Source: Hugenholtzia roseola DSM 9546 (GTDB lineage Bacteria > Bacteroidota > Bacteroidia > Cytophagales > Bernardetiaceae). Taken from it: DNA of 64,000 bases. Of the stretch, positions 24,964 to 33,581 are shown piece by piece. Location of the stretch: the NCBI RefSeq assembly GCF_000422585.1, contig NZ_KE383879.1, positions 280,660-344,659 of the forward strand, given 5' to 3'. The position numbers were made by a program, and so were the translations under genes. The notes below the pieces were generated by a model. That model saw only the letters and a list, made by a program, of their open reading frames with translations, searched no databases and was not told the DNA's origin. How positions within the stretch are numbered: the stretch's first letter is position 1; the number at the start of each line of letters is the position of its first letter.

Positions 24964-26115
24964 TTAATGCCCCCATTGCGTCGTTTTTTCTTTTTTACAG
25001 CGTATTTTTTCGTAAGTTGGCTTAGGTGCAAATATATCTCCTGCAAGGCTTTCTACTTTTTCGCTGCTTATCTTGATGGCTTGCTCGGATTGGTCTATGC
25101 CTATCCAATGTCTGCCTAAAAGCTGTGCGGACTTCAAAGTTGTTCCCGAACCACAAAAACAGTCTAACACATAACTGCCTGAATTTGAAGAAGTTTTGAT
25201 AATTAAATCCAACACCTCTGCATTTTTTTCTGTGGGATATTGAGGGTATGGTGGGTCTTTCATTTCCCAAATATCTTGCACCCGTTTTCCTTCTTGCTCG
25301 TCTAAATAAATTTTTTTGCGCGGATTGCCCTTATCCGACCACTCAATTAGCCCTTCTTTGTCCCAAAGTTCTAAGGTGGCTACCTCTGTTCGCCAATGCC
25401 TGCCTTTTGGGGGCAATATGCCCTTAAAGGGCTGCGAAGTATTGCCGTTTTGCGTTTCGCCTGGGGCATGCAAAGGGATTGTGGTGTATCTTCTGCCGTT
25501 TTTATCTATTTTAGGAAAAAGTTTAATTTTATCTTCTTCGGTGTAGGGCATTTTAGGTTCATTCCAAATTGGATTTTCACCTTTTGAATAAAATAAAATC
25601 ATATCCTTAATATTTCCATAACCTTTTCTTGCAAAATTTTTAGGATTGCATTTTATGCGTGTAATGTCGTTTCTAAAATTTTCCATGCCAAAAATTTCGT
25701 CCATCAAAATCTTGACATAATGCCCAATTTTGTAATCAATATGTAAATAAATTGAACCTTGTTCTGATAAAAGCATTTTGAGCAAAACCAATCTTTCACG
25801 CAAAAACTCTAAAAACGCTCCCCCTTGCAATTTATCTGAATAAGCAACCTTGCCCTTTTTTTCGTTGCTTATCGTGCTTGTTCTTTCGTCGGAAAAGGTA
25901 AAGGTGTTGTTGGTAGCAAAGGGCGGGTCGATATAAATAAGGTCAATTTTACCTACAAAATTTTGCTTTTCTACCAAATTTTTAAGCACCAGCAAGTTTT
26001 CACCAAAAATCAATTTGTTTGGACTTATTTCATCATTCTGCTTTACAAATTCAGTTTCAGGAATTTGATTGTATATTTCAGTTTCGTTTTTTTTGTGGGG
26101 GTAATGTAGGCGCAT
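24964..26115 (-). CDS. site-specific DNA methyltransferase, adenine-N6 type (beta-like motif order)
   Basis: 383 residues. The catalytic motif IV is DLIYIDPPFATNNTF near residues 58-72 and the SAM-binding motif I is DCFCGSGTTLKSA near residues 315-330, so the order is catalytic-first, as in beta-class m6A methyltransferases (Mod-like). RLVLLKMLLSEQGSIYLHIDYKIGHYVK is the usual middle region. It starts 5 bp after the stop of the CARF-like nuclease gene, so the pair is one operon. It probably modifies host DNA at the sequence the partner system ignores; the target sequence is unknown. ATG at 26115. Confidence 0.88.
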   Translation of the reverse strand: MRLHYPHKKNETEIYNQIPETEFVKQNDEISPNKLIFGENLLVLKNLVEKQNFVGKIDLIYIDPPFATNNTFTFSDERTSTISNEKKGKVAYSDKLQGGAFLEFLRERLVLLKMLLSEQGSIYLHIDYKIGHYVKILMDEIFGMENFRNDITRIKCNPKNFARKGYGNIKDMILFYSKGENPIWNEPKMPYTEEDKIKLFPKIDKNGRRYTTIPLHAPGETQNGNTSQPFKGILPPKGRHWRTEVATLELWDKEGLIEWSDKGNPRKKIYLDEQEGKRVQDIWEMKDPPYPQYPTEKNAEVLDLIIKTSSNSGSYVLDCFCGSGTTLKSAQLLGRHWIGIDQSEQAIKISSEKVESLAGDIFAPKPTYEKIRCKKEKTTQWGH

Positions 26116-26120
26116 GGGCT

Positions 26121-27548
26121 TTAAGATTTTAAAGCATTTTCATTTAAGATTTTACATTCAATAGCCTGATTTCCTTCACTTCTTTCAATTATATTATTGT
26201 TTTGAACTATTTTGAAATTATCATTTTCATTGTCGGCAACTACATAAAATTTAATCCCCCTTTTAGTAAGTTTTTCGGGAAGTTCTTTAAGTTTCTTCGG
26301 AAAGAAGTCTTTATTTACGTCTTTCAAATCATAAGGAATGACTGGATAGAAATTCACATACCTACCGCCTGCTTGTGAAAGATTATGTAAACGTGCATCA
26401 GAATCTTTTTTCTCAAAATCAAATGTTTTGGCATCAAAAGCAAACAAAGTTCCTCTATTCGTAACACAAAAAACATCATATTCGGCGGCTTGCTCACCTT
26501 GATTCGTTTGTTTAGCAATTTCTAAATTGGCGTAAGCCTCGATAACTTTGTGTTCAGTAGTATCTAATAATTGTTTAATTCTTTGAACTATAATTTGCTC
26601 AAAATAGAACGCTGTTCTATCAAAATTTGAAATATTTTTTAGTGTATCTTTTGATACATTAAGTTTATTTATATTTAATTTATTTTTTAACTCTTTATTA
26701 TCGATTGGAACAGAAACAGGAGCTATTTCACCTCTAATAATATTAAAAAATTCTCCTTTTATAATTTTATCTTTTTCTTTTTTAAGAAAAATACTATTTT
26801 TTAAATATCTTGAAAAACTATCTACATTATTTTTATCTGGAAAATATAGAATTTTTGACTTAATATAAGATATAATATTTTCTGACTTATTTTGCAATAT
26901 ATTTTTAATTTCGTTTATATTATATTTCAAATCTTCATCTATTTGCTCAAAATTTTGTGCAGGCAATCTAAATAAAAACTCTCTAAATTCATCATATTTT
27001 AATAAATCTTTAATCTCTTTTTTTAATATTATAGTAGCTTGTCCTTTTTTATAAATCAGTTCGGTTTTAGCATTTTCTTTAATAACATAACCAAATGTTT
27101 TCAAGATTTCTGCTGCCGTAAGAATTACATCAATAGATTCAAGCCTATTTTTTAGTTTTTCCTCTTTGTATTCCCACCATTCTAAATTTTTCGTCGCAGG
27201 ATTTGCATAACAAATTTTATCTTTATTTTTTCTTTCTTGAAACACCTGCCAAATGGCAAATTGTTGCGGCTTTTGTCCACCTCCAACATTCCAAATACAA
27301 CTTTCTTTGTCTTTAATTTTAGTTTTAATTTTTTCACTTATAGCAATGATGTCACTATCTTCATTTGAGTTAAGGATAATTTTATCGCAGTGGATTTGTC
27401 GCTTTTCAAGCACTTCCTTAAAACCATCTGCCCATTTTTGGCTATTAGCATAAGAAGTTTCTATGATTAAAAACTCACTTACTCCGCATTGAATAGCTGG
27501 AATCAAGTTGGTTGTATTTTGTTCAGTAGAAATACCAATCATTAACAT
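26121..27548 (-). CDS. CARF-like Rossmann domain plus PD-(D/E)XK nuclease (Card1/DUF1887-like)
   Basis: 475 residues. The N-terminal domain (1-135) has MIGISTEQNTTNLIPAI, then IIETSYANSQKWADGFKEVL and IWNVGGGQKPQQFAIWQVF, which is laid out like the CARF domain of DUF1887/Card1 proteins (their SEQT.. and NxTGGTK motifs). The C-terminal domain has EAYANLEIA, then AEYDVFCVTNRG and TLFAFDAKTFDF, a PD-(D/E)XK nuclease core with Asp and Asp-x-Lys. Card1 proteins are cyclic-oligoadenylate-activated nucleases of type III CRISPR systems, but no CRISPR or cas10 gene is in view; instead a DNA methyltransferase follows after 5 bp. The gene is markedly AT-richer than its flanks, suggesting transfer. The assignment is by pattern, not by search. 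Confidence 0.65.
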   Translation of the reverse strand: MLMIGISTEQNTTNLIPAIQCGVSEFLIIETSYANSQKWADGFKEVLEKRQIHCDKIILNSNEDSDIIAISEKIKTKIKDKESCIWNVGGGQKPQQFAIWQVFQERKNKDKICYANPATKNLEWWEYKEEKLKNRLESIDVILTAAEILKTFGYVIKENAKTELIYKKGQATIILKKEIKDLLKYDEFREFLFRLPAQNFEQIDEDLKYNINEIKNILQNKSENIISYIKSKILYFPDKNNVDSFSRYLKNSIFLKKEKDKIIKGEFFNIIRGEIAPVSVPIDNKELKNKLNINKLNVSKDTLKNISNFDRTAFYFEQIIVQRIKQLLDTTEHKVIEAYANLEIAKQTNQGEQAAEYDVFCVTNRGTLFAFDAKTFDFEKKDSDARLHNLSQAGGRYVNFYPVIPYDLKDVNKDFFPKKLKELPEKLTKRGIKFYVVADNENDNFKIVQNNNIIERSEGNQAIECKILNENALKS

Positions 27549-27632
27549 AGTGCCATTTTTAAAGTTAAAAAATTATACTTATACCAAAACAAGGTTGCCT
27601 TTACTAATTTTATGTTTAGTAACACAATCCCC

Positions 27633-27663
27633 CAAATATACAGAAAACTCACACAAATTGCAA
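27633..27663 (-). promoter_or_regulatory. promoter of the nuclease-methyltransferase operon
   Basis: On the minus strand: TTGCAA (-33, 27658-27663), a 17-bp spacer, then TATATTTG (27633-27640), an exact TAnnTTTG match, 85 bp before the nuclease ATG. Confidence 0.55.
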
Positions 27664-28009
27664 CTTTTTTCACCTTAGCATTATTTTTTTTAAATAGAGA
27701 TAGAGGTTGAAGATTGTGAATTTCGCCTACCTACCTCTCATTTTGTTTACCCTGCTTGCTCATTTTTTATACAAAAAGCTCTTGTGTAAGTTTTTTGTCT
27801 TTTTTTAAGATACCTAAAAAACCGCCCCCTTTGGCTCGCCAGATTGAAAGATTTGTAGTTCGGCGTTTTATTGCGCTCAAAATAAGCCATGAAAAGCTAT
27901 GCCGCCCAAAAATTTAGAATTAAAGGTGAAGCGTGGTTTAAAAGTTTTTTAATTTTGCGACAAAAAGATGAAAGTAGCACAAATTTTAAGCGTAATTTTA
28001 TGTAAGGTC
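27664..28009. other. gene-free divergent intergenic stretch
   Basis: AT-rich on the left, near genome average on the right. No ORF, repeat or RNA gene recognised. It separates the divergent promoters of the nuclease operon and the LMW-phosphatase gene. Confidence 0.6.
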
Positions 28010-28040
28010 TTGCGAAATCTTGTTTTTTTGTGTAGCTTTG
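28010..28040 (+). promoter_or_regulatory. promoter of the LMW-phosphatase/fructosamine kinase unit
   Basis: TAGCTTTG (28033-28040) matches TAnnTTTG; a TTG (-33) lies at 28010-28012 with a 20-bp spacer. The ATG at 28140 is about 93 nt downstream of the expected start site. Confidence 0.55.
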
Positions 28041-28139
28041 CGGACGAAAACTTGAAAAAAAGAAGCGAATTATACGCTATGTCGGTGATTGACTGCACCC
28101 AAGCCTTTCGCTATTTCTGAAAAGCCTTCTTTCCCCAAA

Positions 28140-28640
28140 ATGTCTATGATTCGCGTTCTCTTTGTTTGTTTGGGCAACATCTGCCGCTCGCCCTTAGCCG
28201 AAGGGCTGCTCCTCAAATTGCTTGCAGAAAAAGGCTATAGCCAACAAGTAGGCGTGGATTCGGCAGGCACAAGTGCCTATCATATCGGGCAGCCCGCCGA
28301 TGCCCGCACGTTGCGCAACGCTGCGGCTCATCAAGTACATCTGCCCAGCCGAGCGCGTCAGATTAGTTTTGCAGATTTTTATGATTTTGATTATATCCTT
28401 ACGGCAGATAATGCCGTACATAAGATGGTCTTGCACCAAGCACAAGCCGCCCAAAAGCAACACCAAGCCCCTATAAAAGCCCAAATCGCACTCCTGCGCC
28501 CCTTCGGTGAGCCTGCCGAAAGTGCAGTTCCCGACCCTTACTACGGCGGCGAAGAAGGCTTCGAAGCCGTTTTCCAAATTCTGACACGTGCCACACAAGG
28601 CTTTTTCAACCACCTGCAACAGACCCATTTTCCCGACTAA
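28140..28640 (+). CDS. low-molecular-weight protein tyrosine phosphatase
   Basis: 166 residues, normal length. The P-loop VCLGNICRSPLAEGLL (C-x5-R) is at the N terminus, the second signature DSAGTSAYHIGQPAD follows, and the general-acid loop VPDPYYGG is near residue 130. It hydrolyses phosphotyrosine and related phosphoesters in the cytosol. A longer frame exists upstream (non-ATG start at 28089), but the family N terminus fits the ATG at 28140 (or 28146). The fructosamine kinase gene follows after 35 bp. Confidence 0.93.
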   Translation: MSMIRVLFVCLGNICRSPLAEGLLLKLLAEKGYSQQVGVDSAGTSAYHIGQPADARTLRNAAAHQVHLPSRARQISFADFYDFDYILTADNAVHKMVLHQAQAAQKQHQAPIKAQIALLRPFGEPAESAVPDPYYGGEEGFEAVFQILTRATQGFFNHLQQTHFPD

Positions 28641-28675
28641 GCACCCTTCCCCTCTTTATTACAAACGTTTTTCCT

Positions 28676-29590
28676 ATGGCATACTTCCTTCACAACCAAG
28701 ATTTTATGGCGTTCCCCGCCGACGATTACGAGGCTTTTTTCGAGGCAATTCTCTTCTCTGCTTTTGGAAAGAACGTCCCGATTCTCAAATTTCAACCCTT
28801 AGGAGGGGGCTGCATCAATAATGCAGTGCTGCTTGAAACCAAAGAAGGCAACTTTTTTCTCAAATGGAACGATAGCCAAGACGAAACCTTTTTCCAAGCC
28901 GAAGCGCAAGGATTAGAACTTTTAGCCGATGCCGATACAATTCTCATTCCGCAGGTTTTGGCGTATGGTAAAATAGACCAAAAATCGTATTTGCTCTTAG
29001 AAAATCTAAATAATACATTCCGAAAAGATAGTTTTTCTAAAATCTTAGGCGAACAAGTTGCCCTTTTGCACCAACAGACACACCCCAAATATGGCTTGCA
29101 CTTCGATAACTTTATCGGCTCTTTGGTACAAAAAAATGATTTTTATGACAACTGGATAGATTTTTTTATAGAAAAAAGATTGCGCCCTCAAATTGGATTG
29201 GCATTTTACAAGGGCATGATTGATAGGAAATGGGTAGAAAAAGCCGAAAAATTATACGAAAAATTGCCCCAACTGCTGCCACAGGAAAAGTCGGCTCTGC
29301 TCCATGGCGACCTTTGGAGCGGCAATGTCGTTTCAAATAAGGAAGGCGAACCTGCCTTGATAGACCCTGCCGTTTATTACGGAAATAGAGAAATAGAACT
29401 TGCCTTTACTTATCTTTTTGGCGGCTTTGAAAAATCATTTTATCAGGCATATCAGGCTACTTATCCACTTTTGGCAGGCTTCGAGGAGCGCAAAGCCCTC
29501 TACCAACTGTACCCGCTTTTGGTGCATGCCAATCTTTTTGGAAAATCTTACCTCAATAAGGCAGAGGAAATTATCAAATCATACCTATAA
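28676..29590 (+). CDS. fructosamine-3-kinase family protein
   Basis: 304 residues, full length. It has an aminoglycoside-phosphotransferase-like fold: LGGGCINNAVLLETKEGNFFLKWN at the N-terminal lobe, LLLENLNN, the QTHPKYGLHFDNFIGSL family signature, and the catalytic loop LLHGDLWSGNVV followed by ALIDPAVYYGNREIELAFTYLFGGF. The enzyme phosphorylates ketosamines on glycated proteins so that they decompose. It is probably co-transcribed with the upstream phosphatase gene. ATG at 28676. Confidence 0.92.
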   Translation: MAYFLHNQDFMAFPADDYEAFFEAILFSAFGKNVPILKFQPLGGGCINNAVLLETKEGNFFLKWNDSQDETFFQAEAQGLELLADADTILIPQVLAYGKIDQKSYLLLENLNNTFRKDSFSKILGEQVALLHQQTHPKYGLHFDNFIGSLVQKNDFYDNWIDFFIEKRLRPQIGLAFYKGMIDRKWVEKAEKLYEKLPQLLPQEKSALLHGDLWSGNVVSNKEGEPALIDPAVYYGNREIELAFTYLFGGFEKSFYQAYQATYPLLAGFEERKALYQLYPLLVHANLFGKSYLNKAEEIIKSYL

Positions 29591-29624
29591 AAAGCGGCGT
29601 TTCATAAAATAGATAACCTAAGAA

Positions 29625-29659
29625 AAAACCCTAAGCGTCTTGCGGACACTTAGGGTTTT
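29625..29659. terminator. bidirectional terminator between convergent genes
   Basis: AAAACCCTAAG (29625-29635) and CTTAGGGTTTT (29649-29659), a perfect 11-bp stem with a 13-nt loop, between the kinase gene and clpC. Same CCCTAAG core as at 2488-2520 and 47405-47439. Confidence 0.85.
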
Positions 29660-29681
29660 GTTTGTTTGAAACTTTACACAA

Positions 29682-32219
29682 TTAGGCTTCTTTTTCTTCG
29701 GATTTTTTCTGAATCCGAACTTTGAGTTCCTCTGTGCCTGCCTCATGGTCGGCATAGATGGTATCGCCTTCGGCAATCTCACCCTTTAAAAGTTCCTCTG
29801 CCACAGGGTCTTCGAGGTACTTTTGAATGGCTCTATTGAGCGGACGTGCGCCATATTGCGGGTCATATCCTTTTTCTGCTAAAAAGTCCTTCGCCGAATC
29901 GGTAAGTTTGACCTCATAGCCAAGCGATTTGATTCTGCCAAAGAGTTTATCTAAGGAAATGTCGATGATTTTGTGCAAATGCGTTCTTTCCAAAGAATTG
30001 AAGACAATGACATCATCTAAGCGATTGAGAAATTCGGGCGAAAAGGCTTTTTTGAGTGCCTTCTGAATGGTATCTTTCATGGCATCATCGAGCTGTTCGG
30101 TATTGGCAGTAGAGCCAAAGCCGATACCTGTTCCAAAATCTTTGAGCTGACGCACGCCGATATTGGAGGTCATGATGATGATGGTGTTGCGAAAATCTAC
30201 GCGCCTACCCAAACCGTCTGTAAGGATACCGTCATCTAAAACTTGCAACAAGATATTGAAGACATCAGGGTGCGCCTTCTCAATCTCATCTAAAAGCACG
30301 ACAGAATAGGGCTTGCGACGGATTTTTTCGGTAAGCTGTCCGCCCTCTTCATAGCCTACGTATCCCGGAGGCGCACCTACTAAGCGCGAAACGGAAAATT
30401 TTTCCATGTATTCGGACATGTCAATGCGCACAAGGGCATCTTCCCTATCGAAAAGGTAAGTAGCTAAAACTTTGGCAAGCTCGGTTTTGCCTACCCCTGT
30501 GGGACCTAAGAACATAAACGAACCGATAGGCTTTTTGGGGTCTTTCAGCCCTACGCGCGTCCTTTGAATGGCTTTGACCAACTTCAAAACGGCGTTGTCT
30601 TGTCCGATAACCTTCCCTTTGAGCAGTTCGCCCATATTGAGAAGTTTTTGCCCCTCGCTTTGTGCAATACGCTTAACGGGTATGCCTGTCATCATAGCAA
30701 TGACCGAACTGATGTCGTCTTCGGTTACGGGATAGGTCATCTTGCGGGTGTCGTGTTCCCACTTGTGTTTGGCACGTTCCAATTTTTCGATGAGCCTTTT
30801 TTCCTTGTCGCGAAGCTGTGCGGCTTCTTCGTATTTCTGACTCTTGACGACCTGATTTTTCTCCTTTTTCACGTCCTCGATTTGTGCTTCCAAATCTACA
30901 ATCTCTTCGGGGACATGAATGTTATTGATATGCACCCTTGCGCCTGCTTCGTCTAAAACGTCAATGGCTTTATCGGGCAGGAAGCGGTCGGTGATATAAC
31001 GTTCAGAAAGGGCAACGCAGGCTTTAATGGCTTCTTCGTCATAGGTAACGTGGTGATGCCCTTCGTACTTATCCTTGATGTTGTGCAGGATTTGTACGGT
31101 TTCTTCGGGCGAGGTAGGCTCTACCATTACCATTTGGAAACGTCTTGCCAAAGCCCCATCTTTTTCTATGTATTGGCGGTACTCATCTAAGGTAGTCGCA
31201 CCGATGCATTGGATTTCGCCACGTGCTAAGGCAGGTTTGAACATATTGGAAGCATCAAGCGAACCTGACGCGCCTCCTGCACCTACGATAGTGTGGAGTT
31301 CATCTATAAAGAGAATAATATCCGAATTTTTTTCTAATTCGTTCATCACTGCCTTCATGCGCTCTTCAAATTGCCCTCTATACTTTGTGCCTGCCACTAA
31401 GGAAGCCAAATCGAGGGTAACGACGCGCTTTCCAAAAAGGACACGCGACACTTTTTTCTGTACAATACGCAAAGCCAAACCTTCGGCAATGGCAGTCTTG
31501 CCGACTCCCGGTTCGCCGATAAGAATAGGATTGTTCTTTTTGCGGCGCGAAAGAATCTGTGCCACGCGCTCGATTTCCTTTTCTCTGCCGATAATAGGGT
31601 CGAGTTTGTCGTCTTCGGCAAGTTTGGTTAGGTCGCGTCCGAAGTTGTCTAAAACAGGGGTGCGCGATTTTTCCGACGATTTTGCAGGTTCGCTTCTGCC
31701 TGCGCCGCCGCCAAAGATGCGGCTATTTTCGTCTTCGTCGTCGTCAGCGTCGCGGCTGGCTTGTGGAAGTTGCTCTTCGGTAGTGTGGTGATATTCGAGC
31801 AGGTCTTTGACCTTGTCATAACTCACTCCCGCCTTTTCCAAGATTTGGGTCGCGATATTTTCAGGGTCGCGCAAAATAGAGAGCAAAAGGTGTTCAGTAC
31901 CGATAAGCTGCGCTTTGAAGTAACGCGCCTCGATGTATGTGATTTTCAGAACGCGCTCTGTTTGGCGTGTTAGGGGGAGATTGGTCAGGTTGCGAATGTT
32001 GAAGTTGGCAGTGCCAGCGGTGGCACGTTCTACTTCGGCTTTCAAGTCTTCGAGCGAAATGCCCATTTTCTTTAAGACCATAACTGCCAAGCCCTCGCCT
32101 TCACGAATCATCGCCAAGAGTAGATGTTCTGCGCCTATATAGTCGTGTCCGAGCCGCAAAGCTTCTTCACGGCTTAGTGAAATTACTTCTTTCACTCTAT
32201 TCGAAAATTTTGCTTCCAT
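29682..32219 (-). CDS. clpC: ATP-dependent Clp protease ATP-binding subunit ClpC
   Basis: 845 residues. The double N-domain (MEAKFSNRVKEVISLSREEALRLGH..) is followed by AAA+ domain 1 with Walker A GEPGVGKT and Walker B ILFIDELHT, a UVR-type middle region (KSQKYEEAAQLRDKEKRLIEKL), and AAA+ domain 2 with GPTGVGKTELAK and VVLLDEIEKAHPDVFN. It unfolds proteins for ClpP. A clpP gene is not nearby. The ORF extends upstream, but the conserved N terminus fixes the start at 32219. No obvious ClpP-loop departures were noted. Confidence 0.96.
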   Translation of the reverse strand: MEAKFSNRVKEVISLSREEALRLGHDYIGAEHLLLAMIREGEGLAVMVLKKMGISLEDLKAEVERATAGTANFNIRNLTNLPLTRQTERVLKITYIEARYFKAQLIGTEHLLLSILRDPENIATQILEKAGVSYDKVKDLLEYHHTTEEQLPQASRDADDDEDENSRIFGGGAGRSEPAKSSEKSRTPVLDNFGRDLTKLAEDDKLDPIIGREKEIERVAQILSRRKKNNPILIGEPGVGKTAIAEGLALRIVQKKVSRVLFGKRVVTLDLASLVAGTKYRGQFEERMKAVMNELEKNSDIILFIDELHTIVGAGGASGSLDASNMFKPALARGEIQCIGATTLDEYRQYIEKDGALARRFQMVMVEPTSPEETVQILHNIKDKYEGHHHVTYDEEAIKACVALSERYITDRFLPDKAIDVLDEAGARVHINNIHVPEEIVDLEAQIEDVKKEKNQVVKSQKYEEAAQLRDKEKRLIEKLERAKHKWEHDTRKMTYPVTEDDISSVIAMMTGIPVKRIAQSEGQKLLNMGELLKGKVIGQDNAVLKLVKAIQRTRVGLKDPKKPIGSFMFLGPTGVGKTELAKVLATYLFDREDALVRIDMSEYMEKFSVSRLVGAPPGYVGYEEGGQLTEKIRRKPYSVVLLDEIEKAHPDVFNILLQVLDDGILTDGLGRRVDFRNTIIIMTSNIGVRQLKDFGTGIGFGSTANTEQLDDAMKDTIQKALKKAFSPEFLNRLDDVIVFNSLERTHLHKIIDISLDKLFGRIKSLGYEVKLTDSAKDFLAEKGYDPQYGARPLNRAIQKYLEDPVAEELLKGEIAEGDTIYADHEAGTEELKVRIQKKSEEKEA

Positions 32220-32406
32220 AGAAGTCCGTTTTAAAGCCGCAGGTGTTGGGGCGGCGAGTTTGGAGGTAATAAAAATTAAAAGGTTTAGAGGTGGTTTGGA
32301 TAGCTGCTTACAAGATAGCTTTTTTTTGTCAAAACGCAAAATAGGCGTGCTATGTTACCGAAAAAAAAGTAATTTTGACAAGCCTGCTTGTGCTACCCCT
32401 TTGGGT

Positions 32407-32575
32407 AGTAATGTTAAGCTCTGCGAAAAACCTTGTTTTGTCAAATTAGAAACGAAATAAAATTTGGGACAAACCTTTTTTAGGTCTGAAAGCCCTTTTT
32501 TATTTCAATCTCACTGCGGACAAGGCAATGCCTTGTTCCTACATTTGCACTTGATTTTTAGAATTTAACATCACT
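32407..32575. repeat. dispersed palindromic element, copy B
   Basis: 169 bp with terminal inverted repeats AGTAATGTTAAGCTCT and AGAATTTAACATCACT, which extend outward to GGGTAGT/ACTACCC. Internal landmarks are ACCTTGTTTTGTCAAATTAG, AGGTCTGAAAGCCCTTTTTT and the GGACAAGGCAATGCCTTGTTCC palindrome. It lies in the intergenic region between divergent clpC and the 32787 gene. Confidence 0.8.
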
Positions 32576-32786
32576 ACCCTTTTTGGTAGGAGCGAGTGGG
32601 CAAAGAGATTGCCAAATCGTGAGGAAAGGTTTAAACCTGCCTTTTTGTCAATCTTTGACTTCTACGGCTAAAAAGGCGATTGTAAAACTGCAATCTTGTC
32701 AGGCAGGCAGGGCGAAAGCCTATTTTTTCGTATCTTTATTTTTGGGTAAAATCTTGCTACCTTCTTTATCCTGACTCCTTCTTTCT

Positions 32787-33581
32787 ATGATACACTACTT
32801 GCTCAATCTTTTTCGTCAGATTCAGAAAAAGCCACATGAACGCTATTTCGAAAAAGAAGCCGAAGAGCAGACTGCCCTTCGTGCCTACACGCTAAAAATG
32901 CTAAAAGAAAATCTCGAAACGCGCGACTATATTTGCACGCTTAGAGAAAATGCCTTTGTGGAGGCGTTTCAATTTAGCCAACAAGCCTTCGAGGTAGAAA
33001 TCCGCCTGCCTTATTTTTTGCACCAAGAGGCTGATATTCATATCGCACTTGAAATTATCCTGACTTGGGGCGTAGAAAAATACAGCCTAAGCGATAGATT
33101 TTCCGCCACTGCCCCTTCGCTCACCGAGGCGATAGAAGAAATTTTGAGCCGCTGGTTTAGCACCCTTTTTGCCTTTTGGGAGCTATTAAATGGGGGCGAC
33201 CTTGTGCCTATGTCTTCTCAAAAATGGACGCATTGGGAGGTTTGGGCTTTGCCTGCCCAATACGATTCTTCTCAAAATGCCGACGGTGAAAAGATTGCAC
33301 CCAAAAGCACACCTTTGTCCGATTTTGCCTTTTTTAAAGTCTTGCTTCCTACCTTAGAGCGCGTTTTGCAGCAGCCACAAGACCCTTTTCACTATCTTAA
33401 AGTGCGCCTTTTTTACAACCAAGACCAAGAAGCCTTTTTAGAACTAAGCCTCGATGGTTTTCTTTTTAAAGAAGCCCAAAAAAACGTAAGCCAAAGCGAA
33501 TGGCTGCCCCGTTTGCAGGGGGGCGCACAGGTTACGCAATATTTTTTACTCACTCCCATAGGCGGAACAAAGCCAATTTGA
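32787..33581 (+). CDS. hypothetical protein
   Basis: 264 residues, not recognised. No signal peptide or membrane segment, so probably cytosolic. Mixed alpha/beta composition, with an acidic helical N terminus (RYFEKEAEEQTALRAYTLKM), an AFEVEIRLPYFLHQE beta region, a SLTEAIEEILSRWFSTLFAF helix and a C-terminal half rich in aromatic residues. Its last 32 bp overlap the 3' end of convergent murI. A TATCTTTA box about 50 bp upstream could be its promoter. ATG at 32787. Confidence 0.75.
   Translation: MIHYLLNLFRQIQKKPHERYFEKEAEEQTALRAYTLKMLKENLETRDYICTLRENAFVEAFQFSQQAFEVEIRLPYFLHQEADIHIALEIILTWGVEKYSLSDRFSATAPSLTEAIEEILSRWFSTLFAFWELLNGGDLVPMSSQKWTHWEVWALPAQYDSSQNADGEKIAPKSTPLSDFAFFKVLLPTLERVLQQPQDPFHYLKVRLFYNQDQEAFLELSLDGFLFKEAQKNVSQSEWLPRLQGGAQVTQYFLLTPIGGTKPI

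Noticed and set aside
26121-27548. ordinary type II restriction enzyme
   Set aside because: The protein is much longer than usual, and its N-terminal glycine-rich Rossmann-like layout fits CARF better; the alternative is still listed as what would refute the finding.
31075-31791. 238-residue ORF opposite clpC
   Set aside because: It is fully antisense to conserved clpC motifs, has low-complexity Ser-rich composition, and no independent signal.
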